Positions 15,034 through 23,531 of a stretch of DNA of 64,000 nucleotides are shown in pieces. The notes beneath the pieces were generated by a model. The model did no database searches. It had not been told where the DNA came from and worked only from the letters and a program-made list of their open reading frames with translations. Within the stretch, counting starts at the first letter, position 1; each line of letters starts with the position of its first letter. A program made the translations under genes and the position numbers. This stretch comes from Kutzneria chonburiensis (lineage in GTDB: Bacteria > Actinomycetota > Actinomycetes > Mycobacteriales > Pseudonocardiaceae): the NCBI RefSeq assembly GCF_028622115.1, contig NZ_CP097263.1, forward strand, positions 9,869,501 to 9,933,500, given 5' to 3'.

Positions 15034-16200
15034 CTACCAGGTCACCGGGAGCTCCGTCACGCCGGACAGCAGCACGTTCTCGCGGCGCGGCACCTCGTCC
15101 ACCGGCATCGTCAGGCGCAGCGTCGGGATGCGGCGGAACAGCTGCGTGAAGGCGATCTCCAGTTCGGCCCGGGCCAGGTTCTGGCCGAGGCACTGGTGGA
15201 TGCCGAAGCCGAAGGCCAGGTGGTGGCGCATCGGGTTGGCCACGTCGAGCTCGTCGGACTGCTCGCGGTCGGCGATGGCCGTGGCCACCATGACACCCTC
15301 GCCCGCCTTGATCGTCTGGCCGCCGAGCTCGATGTCCTCGGTGGCGACGCGGGCCAGCGTGCCGGCGATCGTCAGGTAGCGCAGCAGCTCCTCGACCGCC
15401 CCGGGCACGGCGGCCTCGTCCTCGCGGACCTTGGCCAGCTGGTCGGGCGTGGTGAGCAGCAGCATGGTGCCCAGCGAGATCATGTTGGCCGTGGTGTCGT
15501 GGCCGGCGATCAGCATCACCATGCCCATCGCCGCCAGTTCCCCGTGGTCCAGCTGGCCCTCGGCCAGCTGCTCGGCGATGAGGTCGTCGAGCAGGCCCTG
15601 GCCCGGCTCGTCGATCTTCTTCTGCACCAGGTCGTGCAGGTACATGTACAGGTTGGCCATGGCATTGCCGTCGGCGTCGAGGCGGCGGCGGGACTGCTCC
15701 TCGAAAAACGCGTGATCCTCGTACGGCACGCCCAGCAGCTCGCAGATCACCATGGACGGCACCGGCAGCGCGAAGTCGGCCAGCAGGTCGGCCGGCGGCC
15801 CGGCGGCGATCATGGCGTCCAGCCGCTCGGTCACGATGTGCTCGATCTTCGGCCGCAGCGCGGCGATCTTGCGCACGGTGAAGGACGGGATCACCATGCG
15901 GCGCAGCCGACTGTGCACCGGCGGGTCGTTGGTGATCAGCGTCGCGGTCAGGTTGGACGGCCGCGAGGCCGCCGGGATCGGGATCGGCATCGGGAAGTTG
16001 GGCCGGCTGCGGTCCGACGACACGCGCGGGTCCGACAGCAGCGCGCGGCCTTCGGCGTGGCCCGTGATCAGCCAGGGCGTCGTGCCGTCGAACAGCCGCA
16101 CGCGGGCCACCGGGCCGCGCTCGCGCAGCTCCGCCGCCCCGTCCGGCGGGTCGAACGGGCAGGACCTGGTCGCGGTGAAGTCCGGGATGGTCTCGGTCAT
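15034..16200 (-). CDS. Cytochrome P450 (CYP105/107-like)
   Basis: A 388-residue soluble class I P450. It shows the oxygen-binding I-helix 'LIAGHDTTANM', the ExxR motif 'EELLR', and the heme-thiolate loop 'FGFGIHQCLGQNLAR' (Cys ligand). Bacterial P450s of this group hydroxylate small lipophilic substrates and need an external ferredoxin; no ferredoxin gene is adjacent. ATG 16200 has GGGGGA just upstream; a GTG at 16215 would add five residues. It is divergent from a TetR regulator that probably controls it. Confidence 0.94.
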   Translation of the reverse strand: MTETIPDFTATRSCPFDPPDGAAELRERGPVARVRLFDGTTPWLITGHAEGRALLSDPRVSSDRSRPNFPMPIPIPAASRPSNLTATLITNDPPVHSRLRRMVIPSFTVRKIAALRPKIEHIVTERLDAMIAAGPPADLLADFALPVPSMVICELLGVPYEDHAFFEEQSRRRLDADGNAMANLYMYLHDLVQKKIDEPGQGLLDDLIAEQLAEGQLDHGELAAMGMVMLIAGHDTTANMISLGTMLLLTTPDQLAKVREDEAAVPGAVEELLRYLTIAGTLARVATEDIELGGQTIKAGEGVMVATAIADREQSDELDVANPMRHHLAFGFGIHQCLGQNLARAELEIAFTQLFRRIPTLRLTMPVDEVPRRENVLLSGVTELPVTW

Positions 16201-16222
16201 GACGATGTCCCCCACTGCAAGA

Positions 16223-16279
16223 AACGGATCGTATCTTCAATTCGAGGCTAGACTCCCGTCCCAAGAAACGCAACGGATC
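16223..16279. promoter_or_regulatory. Direct repeats between P450 and TetR genes
   Basis: AACGGATC occurs at 16223-16230 and 16272-16279, each within a longer similar context (CAAGAAACG just before it and TATC/AATC after it). The repeats bracket the 93-bp divergent region, where the TetR protein should bind. Confidence 0.4.
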
Positions 16280-16293
16280 TAATCGGGAGGGTC

Positions 16294-16890
16294 ATGGCCG
16301 GCTTCAGACGACGCGGCGAGGAGCTGGAGCACGCCCTGCTCACGGCCGCGTGGGCCGAGCTGCTCGAGGTCGGCTTTCCCAAGCTCACCATCGAGAACGT
16401 CGCGGTCCGGGCCGGCACCAGTAAGCCGGTGATCTACCGGCGTTGGCCGACCAAGGCCAAGCTGGTCATCGCCGCCCTCGCGCACAACCTGCCGCTCGAC
16501 GAGTCCAAGATCGACACCGGTTCCCTGCGCGGCGACCTCGTCGAGCTCGTCAGCCACGGCATCAAGCGCTTCCGCGGTGTCCCCGGCGACACCCTGCCCG
16601 GCCTCATCACCGAGACCTTCCGCGAGCCCGAGGTCTTCGAGGAGCTCCGCAGCCGCCTGCGCACCGGCGAGGTCGTCGAGCTCATCCGCCCCTTGCTCAC
16701 CCGCGCCGTCACCCGCGGCGAGCTCCGCACCGACGCCTGCCCCGACCGCGTCCTCCGCCTGCCTTTCGACCTCCTGCGCGCCGAGACCCTCGTCTACGGC
16801 GTCATGATCGACGACGCCGCCATCGCCGCCATCGTCGACGACATCGTCCTGCCCCTGTTTCGCTTCCACTGCAACGCAAATCCCGCTTAG
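16294..16890 (+). CDS. TetR/AcrR-family transcriptional regulator
   Basis: A 198-residue protein. The N-terminal TetR DNA-binding domain is clear: 'LEVGFPKLTIENVAVRAGTSKPVIYRRWPTKAKLVIAAL' region (helix-turn-helix about residues 30-55). The C-terminal ligand domain is typical of the TetR_C_11/ YP-type family with 'RGDLVELVSHGIKRFRG'. GGGAGG precedes the ATG. Divergent from the P450 gene, which it probably represses. Confidence 0.93.
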   Translation: MAGFRRRGEELEHALLTAAWAELLEVGFPKLTIENVAVRAGTSKPVIYRRWPTKAKLVIAALAHNLPLDESKIDTGSLRGDLVELVSHGIKRFRGVPGDTLPGLITETFREPEVFEELRSRLRTGEVVELIRPLLTRAVTRGELRTDACPDRVLRLPFDLLRAETLVYGVMIDDAAIAAIVDDIVLPLFRFHCNANPA

Positions 16891-17009
16891 GCGTCCGCAC
16901 GTCAGGTCCGGGCCGGGGTGAACGACGAGAGGCTGGCCGCGTTCTCCGCGGAATACCGGTCGGCGGCACCGCGCCGGCCCGGTGACCATCGCCGGGACCC
17001 CCGCGTCGG

Positions 17010-17755
17010 TCAGCGGGTCATCAGCGCGAAGACGCCCCAGCCGAGGTATTCGCGTTGGTACCGGGCGTACTGCGCCGGCGCGGTGGCCAACTCCACGCGC
17101 ATCTGATCGGCCAGCTCGTCGTCGGGATTGGCGTCCAGCCAACGGCGGATGTTGAGCCACTGGGCCGCGATGTAACGGTCCCAACTGTCCTGGTCGGCGA
17201 GGACCATCTCGACGACGTCGCAGCCGAGCTCCCCGAACTGCGCCAACAGGTTCGGCAGCGGGCGGAAATCGTCTTTCCTGTTGGCGTGACAGGCTTCGAC
17301 CGTGACCTGGTCCGGAGGATCACGCCGCCAGTACGGTTCGCCGATCAGCAGGATGCCGCCGGGACGCACGCTGCGCCGCAACAGTTCCACGGTGCCGGCG
17401 ACGCCATCGCCGATCCAGGTGGCGCCGATGCAGGCCCCGATGTCCACCGGTTCATCGGCTACGTGGTTCGACGCGTCGCCGTGAATGAAGGTGACCTGCT
17501 CGGCGACGTCCAACTCGATCGCCCGCGCACGGGCCGAGGCCAGGAACACCGTGCTGATGTCCACACCGGTTCCGGTGATGTGGTGATCACGGGCCCAGGT
17601 GCACAGCATCTCGCCCGAGCCGCAGGCCAGGTCGAGCATTCGAGCCCCGGGTGGCAGGTCCAACGCCTGTCCGAGGGTGGCCAGTTTCTCGCTGCTCAGA
17701 GGGTTGTGGATGCGATGACTGCGTCGACCGGTTATCGCGTCGGCCGCGGGGTCAC
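17010..17755 (-). CDS. Class I SAM-dependent methyltransferase; start lost or frameshifted near 17748
   Basis: A Rossmann-fold methyltransferase of about 240 residues with SAM-binding motif I 'MLDLACGSGEMLCTWA', 'GTGVDISTVFL', 'IHGDASN' and 'RPGGILLIGEPYWRRD'. The conserved N-terminal 'SHRIHNPLSSEKLATLG' is encoded in frame but has no ATG, GTG or TTG upstream in that frame. A GTG at 17755 overlaps the stop of the upstream GTPase gene (GTGA), yet lies in another frame; one extra base in the CCCC run (17748-17751) would join them. A single-base sequencing error is the simplest reading. Substrate unknown. Confidence 0.72.
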
Positions 17756-18906
17756 GGGCGGGTGAGGGTGTCGATGATGCCCTCGCAGGTGCGGACGACG
17801 GTCTTGGCGGCTGCGGTCTGGGCCCGGCGCCACACCGGGTTGCCGGCGTAGGCCTGCCAGCGGTCGAGGACGGCGAGGGCGAGCTTGAGCATGTTGTCGC
17901 TGTCCTCGACGCCGAGGCGGGCGGCCGGGCTGGTGCCGGAACGGCCGAGCAGCTGCTCGGCCTCGGCGGCGATCTCGCTGGGCAGCTCGATGCGGCCGGT
18001 CTGGAGGGCGGCCAGGAGCTTGAGCTCGGCGAAGTCCTGGGTGCTGACCTGGATCCGCTCGACCTCGGCCAACAGACCACGGGCGTCGGGACGGGGCTCG
18101 GCCCGCAGCACGGTCTCGACGGCGACGATGGCCGACCGGGCCTTCAACACCGGGGCGCGCTCGGTGAAGTGACGCTGAACGGCCAGTCGGAGGTCGTTCA
18201 AACCGCTGCGCTGCACCAACTCCGCGGCCAGCCGGCTGGGATCGCCGTAACCCCGTCGCACGAGCGTGGTGCACAGGCGAACGCCGAACAGCCCGAACCG
18301 CTCCAGCAAACCCTGACGCAGCACGACATCCTCGAGCGCGGGGTTCATGAAACGGTCGGTGGACAGCAGCAGCTCGTCGAGCTCCTCACGGGGCAGCGCG
18401 GCCAGCGCAACCAGGGCGTCGAACTCGGCGTCGGTCAGGGTGCGGCCGGCGACGGCGAGAAGTCCTGCCACGGCAACGACATCCTGGCAGAGCTGACCGA
18501 GCTCGGGCTCGGCCCGCAGCCGGCGGGCGATCATCTTGGCCGAGGTCATGGCGTCGACCCGGCCGCCGCCGAGCTCGTCGGCCCGGGCCAGCACGACGAT
18601 GGTGTTGACCGGAATGGGATTGCCGGACAAAGTCGAGCGGTCCTCGGACCGTACGGGACCGGTCAGATGCAGCACGGCGTCCACATTGGACGTGTGCCCC
18701 TCGATGAAGTCGTCCTCGTCCAGCGCGTCCAGCAGCGTCGACTTGCCGGCCTTGGGTCGACCGGTGACGCCGACCCGTAGCGGCTCGTCGAACAGCTGTC
18801 GTTGCTGCGTCAGGAAATGAGTCGCCTTGTTGCTGCCGCGGTACAGCCGCAGCGCCCACTCCAGCAGGGCGCGGGTGTCCTCGGTGAGCAGCTCCTGGGT
18901 GATCAC
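17752..18906 (-). CDS. Dynamin-like GTPase, IniC-like partner
   Basis: A 384-residue GTP-binding protein with P-loop 'GVTGRPKAGKSTLLDAL' (about residues 46-62), followed by a switch region without a clear DxxG and a largely helical C-terminal half. Position and size match IniC of the mycobacterial iniBAC operon, the second dynamin-like protein. The GTG start overlaps the stop of the upstream IniA-like gene (GTGA), so the two are translationally coupled. A heteromeric membrane-remodelling complex is the expected role. Confidence 0.82.
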   Translation of the reverse strand: MITQELLTEDTRALLEWALRLYRGSNKATHFLTQQRQLFDEPLRVGVTGRPKAGKSTLLDALDEDDFIEGHTSNVDAVLHLTGPVRSEDRSTLSGNPIPVNTIVVLARADELGGGRVDAMTSAKMIARRLRAEPELGQLCQDVVAVAGLLAVAGRTLTDAEFDALVALAALPREELDELLLSTDRFMNPALEDVVLRQGLLERFGLFGVRLCTTLVRRGYGDPSRLAAELVQRSGLNDLRLAVQRHFTERAPVLKARSAIVAVETVLRAEPRPDARGLLAEVERIQVSTQDFAELKLLAALQTGRIELPSEIAAEAEQLLGRSGTSPAARLGVEDSDNMLKLALAVLDRWQAYAGNPVWRRAQTAAAKTVVRTCEGIIDTLTRP

Positions 18907-20654
18907 TGCGTGATCGCCAGGGCCTGGGCACGCTGCCGGAGCGCCACCAACGTGTTGATCTCCTCCGTGATGGACTGGTTGCGCTGATTGCGCGCCACGA
19001 TATCGGCATTGGCCAGCTCACGGGCCCGCCGGATGGAGTCGCTCAGCGCGTCCTGCAACTGCTCGGCCTGCTCGGTGAAATGCTCCCGCAGCCGCCGCTG
19101 CACCTGCCGCAGCGCGTCCCGACTGTGCTTGCCCACCTGGAACACCAGCTCGTCGACATGCCGCTGCACGGCCGTCTTCGCCACCGCCTGCCGGCGTTTG
19201 AGCTGGGCGTCCCGCTCTTCCTTCAACGTCTTCGCGCCCATCACCGCGCCGGCGCCGACCGACACGAAGTTCACCAGCGGCATACCCATCAGGCTGGTCA
19301 GCAGACCGAACATCAGCATGCCGCTGTACGAGCCGCGCAGGCCGGTGATCACCTTGTTGGCGATGCCCGGAGGGGCCAGGTCGGGCGTCAGCAGCCCGCC
19401 CATCTTCTCCAGCACCCGGGCCGGATCCCGCAGTCCCAGATCGGGCAGCGTGCCCCGGCTCTCCTCGTCGAACTGCTCGGCGATCCGCTGGGCCAGCCAG
19501 TGCGTGCGCTCCACGGTCCAGTCGTAGTTGCGCAGCACGGCATCGGTCAGCTTGTCGGCCAGCCAGTCGCAGAACTGCTCCCACGTCTTGGCCGGATCGG
19601 CCTTGTCGAAGGCCTGGTCGGTGTGCCGCAGGATGATCCGGGTCCGCTCGCGAAGATCGTGGTCCACATCGGACATCAGGTCGGCCATGCCGTCCATCAG
19701 CATGTTCTGCCACCGGGACGACTGCCGCCGCAGCAGCTCGGCCGCGCGCTGGGCGTCCTCGAGGCCGGCGAGGGACGTTGGGTCCTGTGTGGACAGTTCG
19801 GCCCGCAGGCCCAGCGACACCTGCTCGGTCACGGCCAGGATGGCCTCGGATGCCGACCGCCGGGCCAGCAGCCCGGCCTGCGCCTTCACGGTGTTCTCCA
19901 GATATCCCACCAGGGCGGGAAAACCGGATTCGGCGTTGACATCCTGGCTGCTGGTCAGCAGAGCCCGCTCACGCAGCACGGACGACACGGCCACCAGCGG
20001 AATCGCCAGCCCGGCCTCGGCGAGCAGCATCCGGTTGCGCTCAAGGTGCGAACGCCAGCGCGGGCTCATGTCGGTCTTCGTCAGCACGCCCAACACGTTG
20101 GGGCAGATGGTGGTGGCGAACCGGAGGAACTGGAGCTCGGCCGGGGACAGTTCGGTCAGCGAGTCGGTCACCGCCAGCACGGCGTCGGCCTCAGCCAGCT
20201 CGGCCAGCGTGCGGCTGGTGTGCTCGGACCGTAAGCCGTCGACGCCGGGGGTGTCGACGATGACCAGCCCGCCGGACAGCACGGCCCGGGGCACCCCGAT
20301 CTCGGCCCGGACCACCTGCCCGCCGCTGATCTCCTCGGCGATCCGGTCGAGGTCGACCGGATCCAGCCGCTGCTGCCCCGGCCGCACCACGGCCGCCCAG
20401 GACTGGTCGGCGTGGCGGATGACCGCGGGCGCGGCGCTGGCCACGTCGTCGGCGACCGGGCACACCGAGGTGCCCAGCAGGGCGTTGACCAGGTGGCTCT
20501 TGCCCTGCTTGAGACCGCCGACCACGACGACCCGGATCGCCGGGTCGGCGAGTCTGCCCCGCAGGCGGCTGAGCCTGCTGGTCAGGTCGCGCCGGCGGCC
20601 GATGGCCGGCTGCCGGAGCGCCTCGTCGATCACATCGAGGGCCGTCATGGTCAT
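18903..20654 (-). CDS. Dynamin-family GTPase, IniA-like
   Basis: A roughly 583-residue bacterial dynamin-like protein. GTPase domain: P-loop 'VVGGLKQGKSHLVNALLG', G3 'IVDTPGVDG', G4 'LTKTD'. The middle and C-terminal parts are long helices with a hydrophobic paddle-like segment 'MLMFGLLTSLMGMPLVNFVSVGAGAVMG' (about residue 430) that may insert in membranes, followed by a coiled region. Mycobacterial IniA shapes membranes and is linked to isoniazid/ethambutol tolerance. I start at ATG 20654 (also 20648 or GTG 20657). It follows the IniB-like gene across a strong hairpin. Confidence 0.88.
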   Translation of the reverse strand: MTMTALDVIDEALRQPAIGRRRDLTSRLSRLRGRLADPAIRVVVVGGLKQGKSHLVNALLGTSVCPVADDVASAAPAVIRHADQSWAAVVRPGQQRLDPVDLDRIAEEISGGQVVRAEIGVPRAVLSGGLVIVDTPGVDGLRSEHTSRTLAELAEADAVLAVTDSLTELSPAELQFLRFATTICPNVLGVLTKTDMSPRWRSHLERNRMLLAEAGLAIPLVAVSSVLRERALLTSSQDVNAESGFPALVGYLENTVKAQAGLLARRSASEAILAVTEQVSLGLRAELSTQDPTSLAGLEDAQRAAELLRRQSSRWQNMLMDGMADLMSDVDHDLRERTRIILRHTDQAFDKADPAKTWEQFCDWLADKLTDAVLRNYDWTVERTHWLAQRIAEQFDEESRGTLPDLGLRDPARVLEKMGGLLTPDLAPPGIANKVITGLRGSYSGMLMFGLLTSLMGMPLVNFVSVGAGAVMGAKTLKEERDAQLKRRQAVAKTAVQRHVDELVFQVGKHSRDALRQVQRRLREHFTEQAEQLQDALSDSIRRARELANADIVARNQRNQSITEEINTLVALRQRAQALAITQ

Positions 20655-20694
20655 CACCCGAGAGATTGTGTCCCCTCCGAACGGGTGATGCACA

Positions 20695-20733
20695 CCAGGC
20701 CGGGCCCACGCTGAGGGAGCGGGCCCGGCCTGG
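20695..20733 (-). terminator. Strong hairpin between IniB-like and IniA-like genes
   Basis: A perfect 13-bp stem (CCAGGCCGGGCCC, 20695-20707, with 20721-20733) encloses a 13-nt loop, directly after the IniB-like stop and before the IniA-like start. No T-tract follows, so it may attenuate rather than end transcription, giving more IniB-like than GTPase mRNA. Confidence 0.6.
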
Positions 20734-20765
20734 AAGCGGTCAACCAGTCCTGAAAGGAGGAAGGA

Positions 20766-22001
20766 TCAGAAACCGGTCAGGTGGGTGGCGTCGAGGTTGT
20801 GGGTGATGTCGCCGACGTGCACGCCGCCGAGGTCCACGTTGCCGATGCCGCCGATGTGGTTGTCGTCGCCGATGTTCAGGTCCTTGACCGTGGCGTCGAC
20901 GGCGCCGGTGACGTGCTGGAGCGCCTGGTCGCCGTGCACCGAGTTGACGGTGTCCAGCGTGTGGGACACGTCGGCGATGTTGGTCACCGCGTGGATCGGG
21001 TCGTTGGCGATGCCGGTGACCACGTGGATCGGGTCGGTCGTGACGTTGCCGATGCCGCCGATGTGCGAGGTGAGGCCGGTGACGGTCTTGGAAAGGCCGT
21101 CGACGTCCACGCCGTGCACCGCGGAGGTCACGTGGCCGGACGCGTCGGCGACGACCTTGCCGGCGACCGGGACGTTGCCCGCGACACCGGCGACGGTGTG
21201 CGTGGTGGTGTCGAGCGTCTTGGTCACGTCGACGTCGGAGGCCACGGAGGTGACCTTGCCGACCAGCGCGTCGACCGACGGGACGGCCGGGATGCCGCCG
21301 TGGCCGGCGACGACCGGAACCATCTGGGAGGCCACCTGCTGAACCTGGTTCAGCGAGCGGGCCGGGTCGCTGAGCGAGCCCTGCAGGTCGCCGACCAGCG
21401 CGGTCGGGTCGCTGAGGTTGGGCAGGCCGGGCACGCCCGGGGCCACGTTCTGCACGATGCCGCTGACGGCGTCCACCGGCAGGGCGTTGACCGGCAGGGC
21501 GTTGACCGGGAGCTCGCGGCCGAGGCCGTCCAGACCCGGCAGGCTGCCGACGGGCAGGCTGTCCAGGCCGGGCAGGCTGCCCACGGGCAGGCCGTCCAGA
21601 GCCGGGAGGGGCAGGCTGTCGAGGCCCGGGAGGGCGTCCAGACCCGGCACCGGCAGGGCGTTGACCGGGAGCTCGCGGCCCAGGTCGTCCAGACCCGGCA
21701 CGGACGGCACGGCGACCGGCAGGGCGGAGGTCAGGTGCTGCAGGGTGGCGATGGCGTCGGCGCCCGGCAGGCCGTTGACCGGCAGGCCGGGGACGGCGCC
21801 GCCCAGCGTCTGCTCGAAGGCCTCGACCACGTGGGTCGGCGCCATGTCGAGCACGAGCGGCAGGACGTCGTGCACGTCGGCGGCGGTGATGTCGCCGAGG
21901 CCAGCGGACTGCAGGACACCCGTGGGGTCGGCGGCGAACAGCTCACGCGTGGGAGCGTCGCTCAGCAGGCCGAGGGTGAACTCGTGCAGCGTCTGGGCCA
22001 T
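20766..22001 (-). CDS. IniB N-terminal-domain protein with repetitive tail
   Basis: A 411-residue acidic protein. The first 60 residues ('LHEFTLGLLSDAPTRELFAADPTGVLQSAGLGDIT') match the IniB N-terminal domain. Next comes a low-complexity region with repeats of 'LPGLDSLPVGS' and 'LPVNALP' (residues 75-165), then a Val/Ile/His-rich region with recurring 'HIGGIGNV', 'DPIHVVTGIAN' and 'DPIHAVTNIA'. No signal peptide. In mycobacteria IniB is an abundant, repetitive product induced by cell-wall inhibitors. ATG 22001 has AGGAG upstream. First gene of the minus-strand operon; divergent from Hsp70/LuxR. Confidence 0.85.
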   Translation of the reverse strand: MAQTLHEFTLGLLSDAPTRELFAADPTGVLQSAGLGDITAADVHDVLPLVLDMAPTHVVEAFEQTLGGAVPGLPVNGLPGADAIATLQHLTSALPVAVPSVPGLDDLGRELPVNALPVPGLDALPGLDSLPLPALDGLPVGSLPGLDSLPVGSLPGLDGLGRELPVNALPVNALPVDAVSGIVQNVAPGVPGLPNLSDPTALVGDLQGSLSDPARSLNQVQQVASQMVPVVAGHGGIPAVPSVDALVGKVTSVASDVDVTKTLDTTTHTVAGVAGNVPVAGKVVADASGHVTSAVHGVDVDGLSKTVTGLTSHIGGIGNVTTDPIHVVTGIANDPIHAVTNIADVSHTLDTVNSVHGDQALQHVTGAVDATVKDLNIGDDNHIGGIGNVDLGGVHVGDITHNLDATHLTGF

Positions 22002-22130
22002 GGGGTGGTGCTCCTGACTTCGATCGGGGGACTTGACGGGGATGATCACGGTGTGAGCCGTGATGAGGACGAACCGTAGGGTCTGGCGGCCCGTACGCCA
22101 TCCGGGATCACTCCCAGTCCTGCCCGCCGA

Positions 22131-22173
22131 GCACTAGGGATCGGGCCCGGATCCCGGCCTGGGGCACTAGGGA
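22131..22173. promoter_or_regulatory. Direct repeats in the IniB/Hsp70 divergent region
   Basis: GCACTAGGGA occurs at 22131-22140 and 22164-22173, 33 bp apart (about three helical turns). CTAGGGA is also the half-site of the CTVGGGAWWTCCCBAG sites bound by PAS-LuxR regulators such as PimM, so binding by the LuxR protein encoded next door is plausible. The 261-bp region holds no gene. Confidence 0.45.
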
Positions 22174-22262
22174 ACCCCCTTCGTTACGGGACCAGATCAC
22201 GAATGGGTTACCTTTGCCCCCACCACCTTCAGCCCTGGCCGCTGCGCCTCGTGGAGGAACAC

Positions 22263-23531
22263 TTGCCGTACACGCTAGGGATCGATGTCGGCGCCAGCCG
22301 CGCCGCCGCCGCGATCACCCGGCTCGACGGTCCGCACCGGGGAGCCCCGCACCCGGTGTCGCCGGTCTCGGCCGATCCCGGCCCGTTCGTCGGCCGCATC
22401 GGCGACGACGTGCCCATCGTGCTGGGCAATCGCCAGCACAACGCGCACGAGCTGATGGCGACCGGCATCGACCGCATCGTCGAGCAGGTGGCCGCGCACC
22501 ACGGCGACCGGCCCGCCCGCGTCACCGTCACGCACCCGTCGACCTGGGGGCCCTACCGCATCGACCTGCTGCGGGAGGCGCTGTCCCGAGTGGGCCTGGG
22601 GGACTCGGCCCTAGTGCCCGAGCCCCTGGCCGCGGTCACCGCCGCGGCCGCCCGGCACCGCATCGACGGCCCGGCGCCGATCGCCGTATACGACATCGGC
22701 GGCAGCTCGGTCACCGCCACCCTGCTGCGCCCGTCGCCGGGCGGGTTCGAGATCATCGGCCGCTCGGAGACCGCGGAGCACCCGGCCGGCGCCGATTTCG
22801 ACGACGAACTGGTCGCCCTCGTGACAGCGGGCAGACCGGACCCGGGCGCCGCTGCCTGGGACGACCTCCAGAAGCTCCGGCAGGAATGTGTGCAGGCGAA
22901 ACACATCCTGTCGGTGGCGCCGGAGGCCGTCGTGGCCCCGCTCCAGGTCCGAGTCACCCGTGCGGAGTTCGAGGAGCTGATCAGGCCGTTGTTGCACCAG
23001 GGAGTGGACGTCTTGCTGCGAGCGCTGTCCAACGCGGGTCTCACGCCGGACCGACTGGGCGCGGTGGTGCTCGTCGGCGGCTCGGCGCGCATCCCGCTGG
23101 TCCGCCAGACGCTGCTGGAGCGGCTGCACCGCCCCGTGCTGGTCGACGGCGCGCCCGAGGCGACCATCGCCGCCGGCGCCGCGCTGATGGCCTCGCGGTC
23201 GCTGCCCGAGCCGGTCAACCCGGTGGCCGAGACGGTGATCATGGCCAAGATCACCGACGAGACCGTGGTGCTGTTCCCGATGGACGACCCCGACGCCTTC
23301 GACGACGAGCCGGCGACCGAGGAGCCGCCGGCCAGACCGCCGGTGGAGACCGAGCCGCCGCAGCTCGTGCCGGCCAAGCCGGCGCTGGCCGCGGCGCCCC
23401 GTGGCCGCCGCCGTCGCCGCAAGGCCAGCCGGCGCGGCCTGGTCATCGGCATCATCACGATGTTGCTGGTGGTGGCCTGTGCCTACCTCGTCCTCCAGTA
23501 CTTCAACACCCCACTAGGCGGCGGCCTGTGA
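22263..23531 (+). CDS. Membrane-anchored Hsp70-like ATPase
   Basis: A 422-residue protein with the actin/Hsp70 nucleotide-binding fold: phosphate loop 1 'LGIDVGASRAA', phosphate loop 2 'IAVYDIGGSSVTATLL' and adenosine motif 'VVLVGGSARIPLV'. The peptide-binding domain of DnaK is missing; instead an acidic/proline linker and basic stretch lead to one C-terminal helix 'GLVIGIITMLLVVACAYLVLQYF'. The TTG at 22263 has GGAGG 5 bp upstream, better than any upstream start. Its stop overlaps the ATG of the LuxR gene (TGATG). It may sense or fold envelope components together with the dynamin-like proteins (inference). Confidence 0.87.
   Translation: MPYTLGIDVGASRAAAAITRLDGPHRGAPHPVSPVSADPGPFVGRIGDDVPIVLGNRQHNAHELMATGIDRIVEQVAAHHGDRPARVTVTHPSTWGPYRIDLLREALSRVGLGDSALVPEPLAAVTAAAARHRIDGPAPIAVYDIGGSSVTATLLRPSPGGFEIIGRSETAEHPAGADFDDELVALVTAGRPDPGAAAWDDLQKLRQECVQAKHILSVAPEAVVAPLQVRVTRAEFEELIRPLLHQGVDVLLRALSNAGLTPDRLGAVVLVGGSARIPLVRQTLLERLHRPVLVDGAPEATIAAGAALMASRSLPEPVNPVAETVIMAKITDETVVLFPMDDPDAFDDEPATEEPPARPPVETEPPQLVPAKPALAAAPRGRRRRRKASRRGLVIGIITMLLVVACAYLVLQYFNTPLGGGL

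Noticed and set aside
22214-23530. Long upstream in-frame extension of the LuxR gene
   Set aside because: It runs through the Hsp70 gene in another frame and has shadow-like Arg/Pro/Gly composition. The real start is ATG 23531, coupled to the Hsp70 stop.
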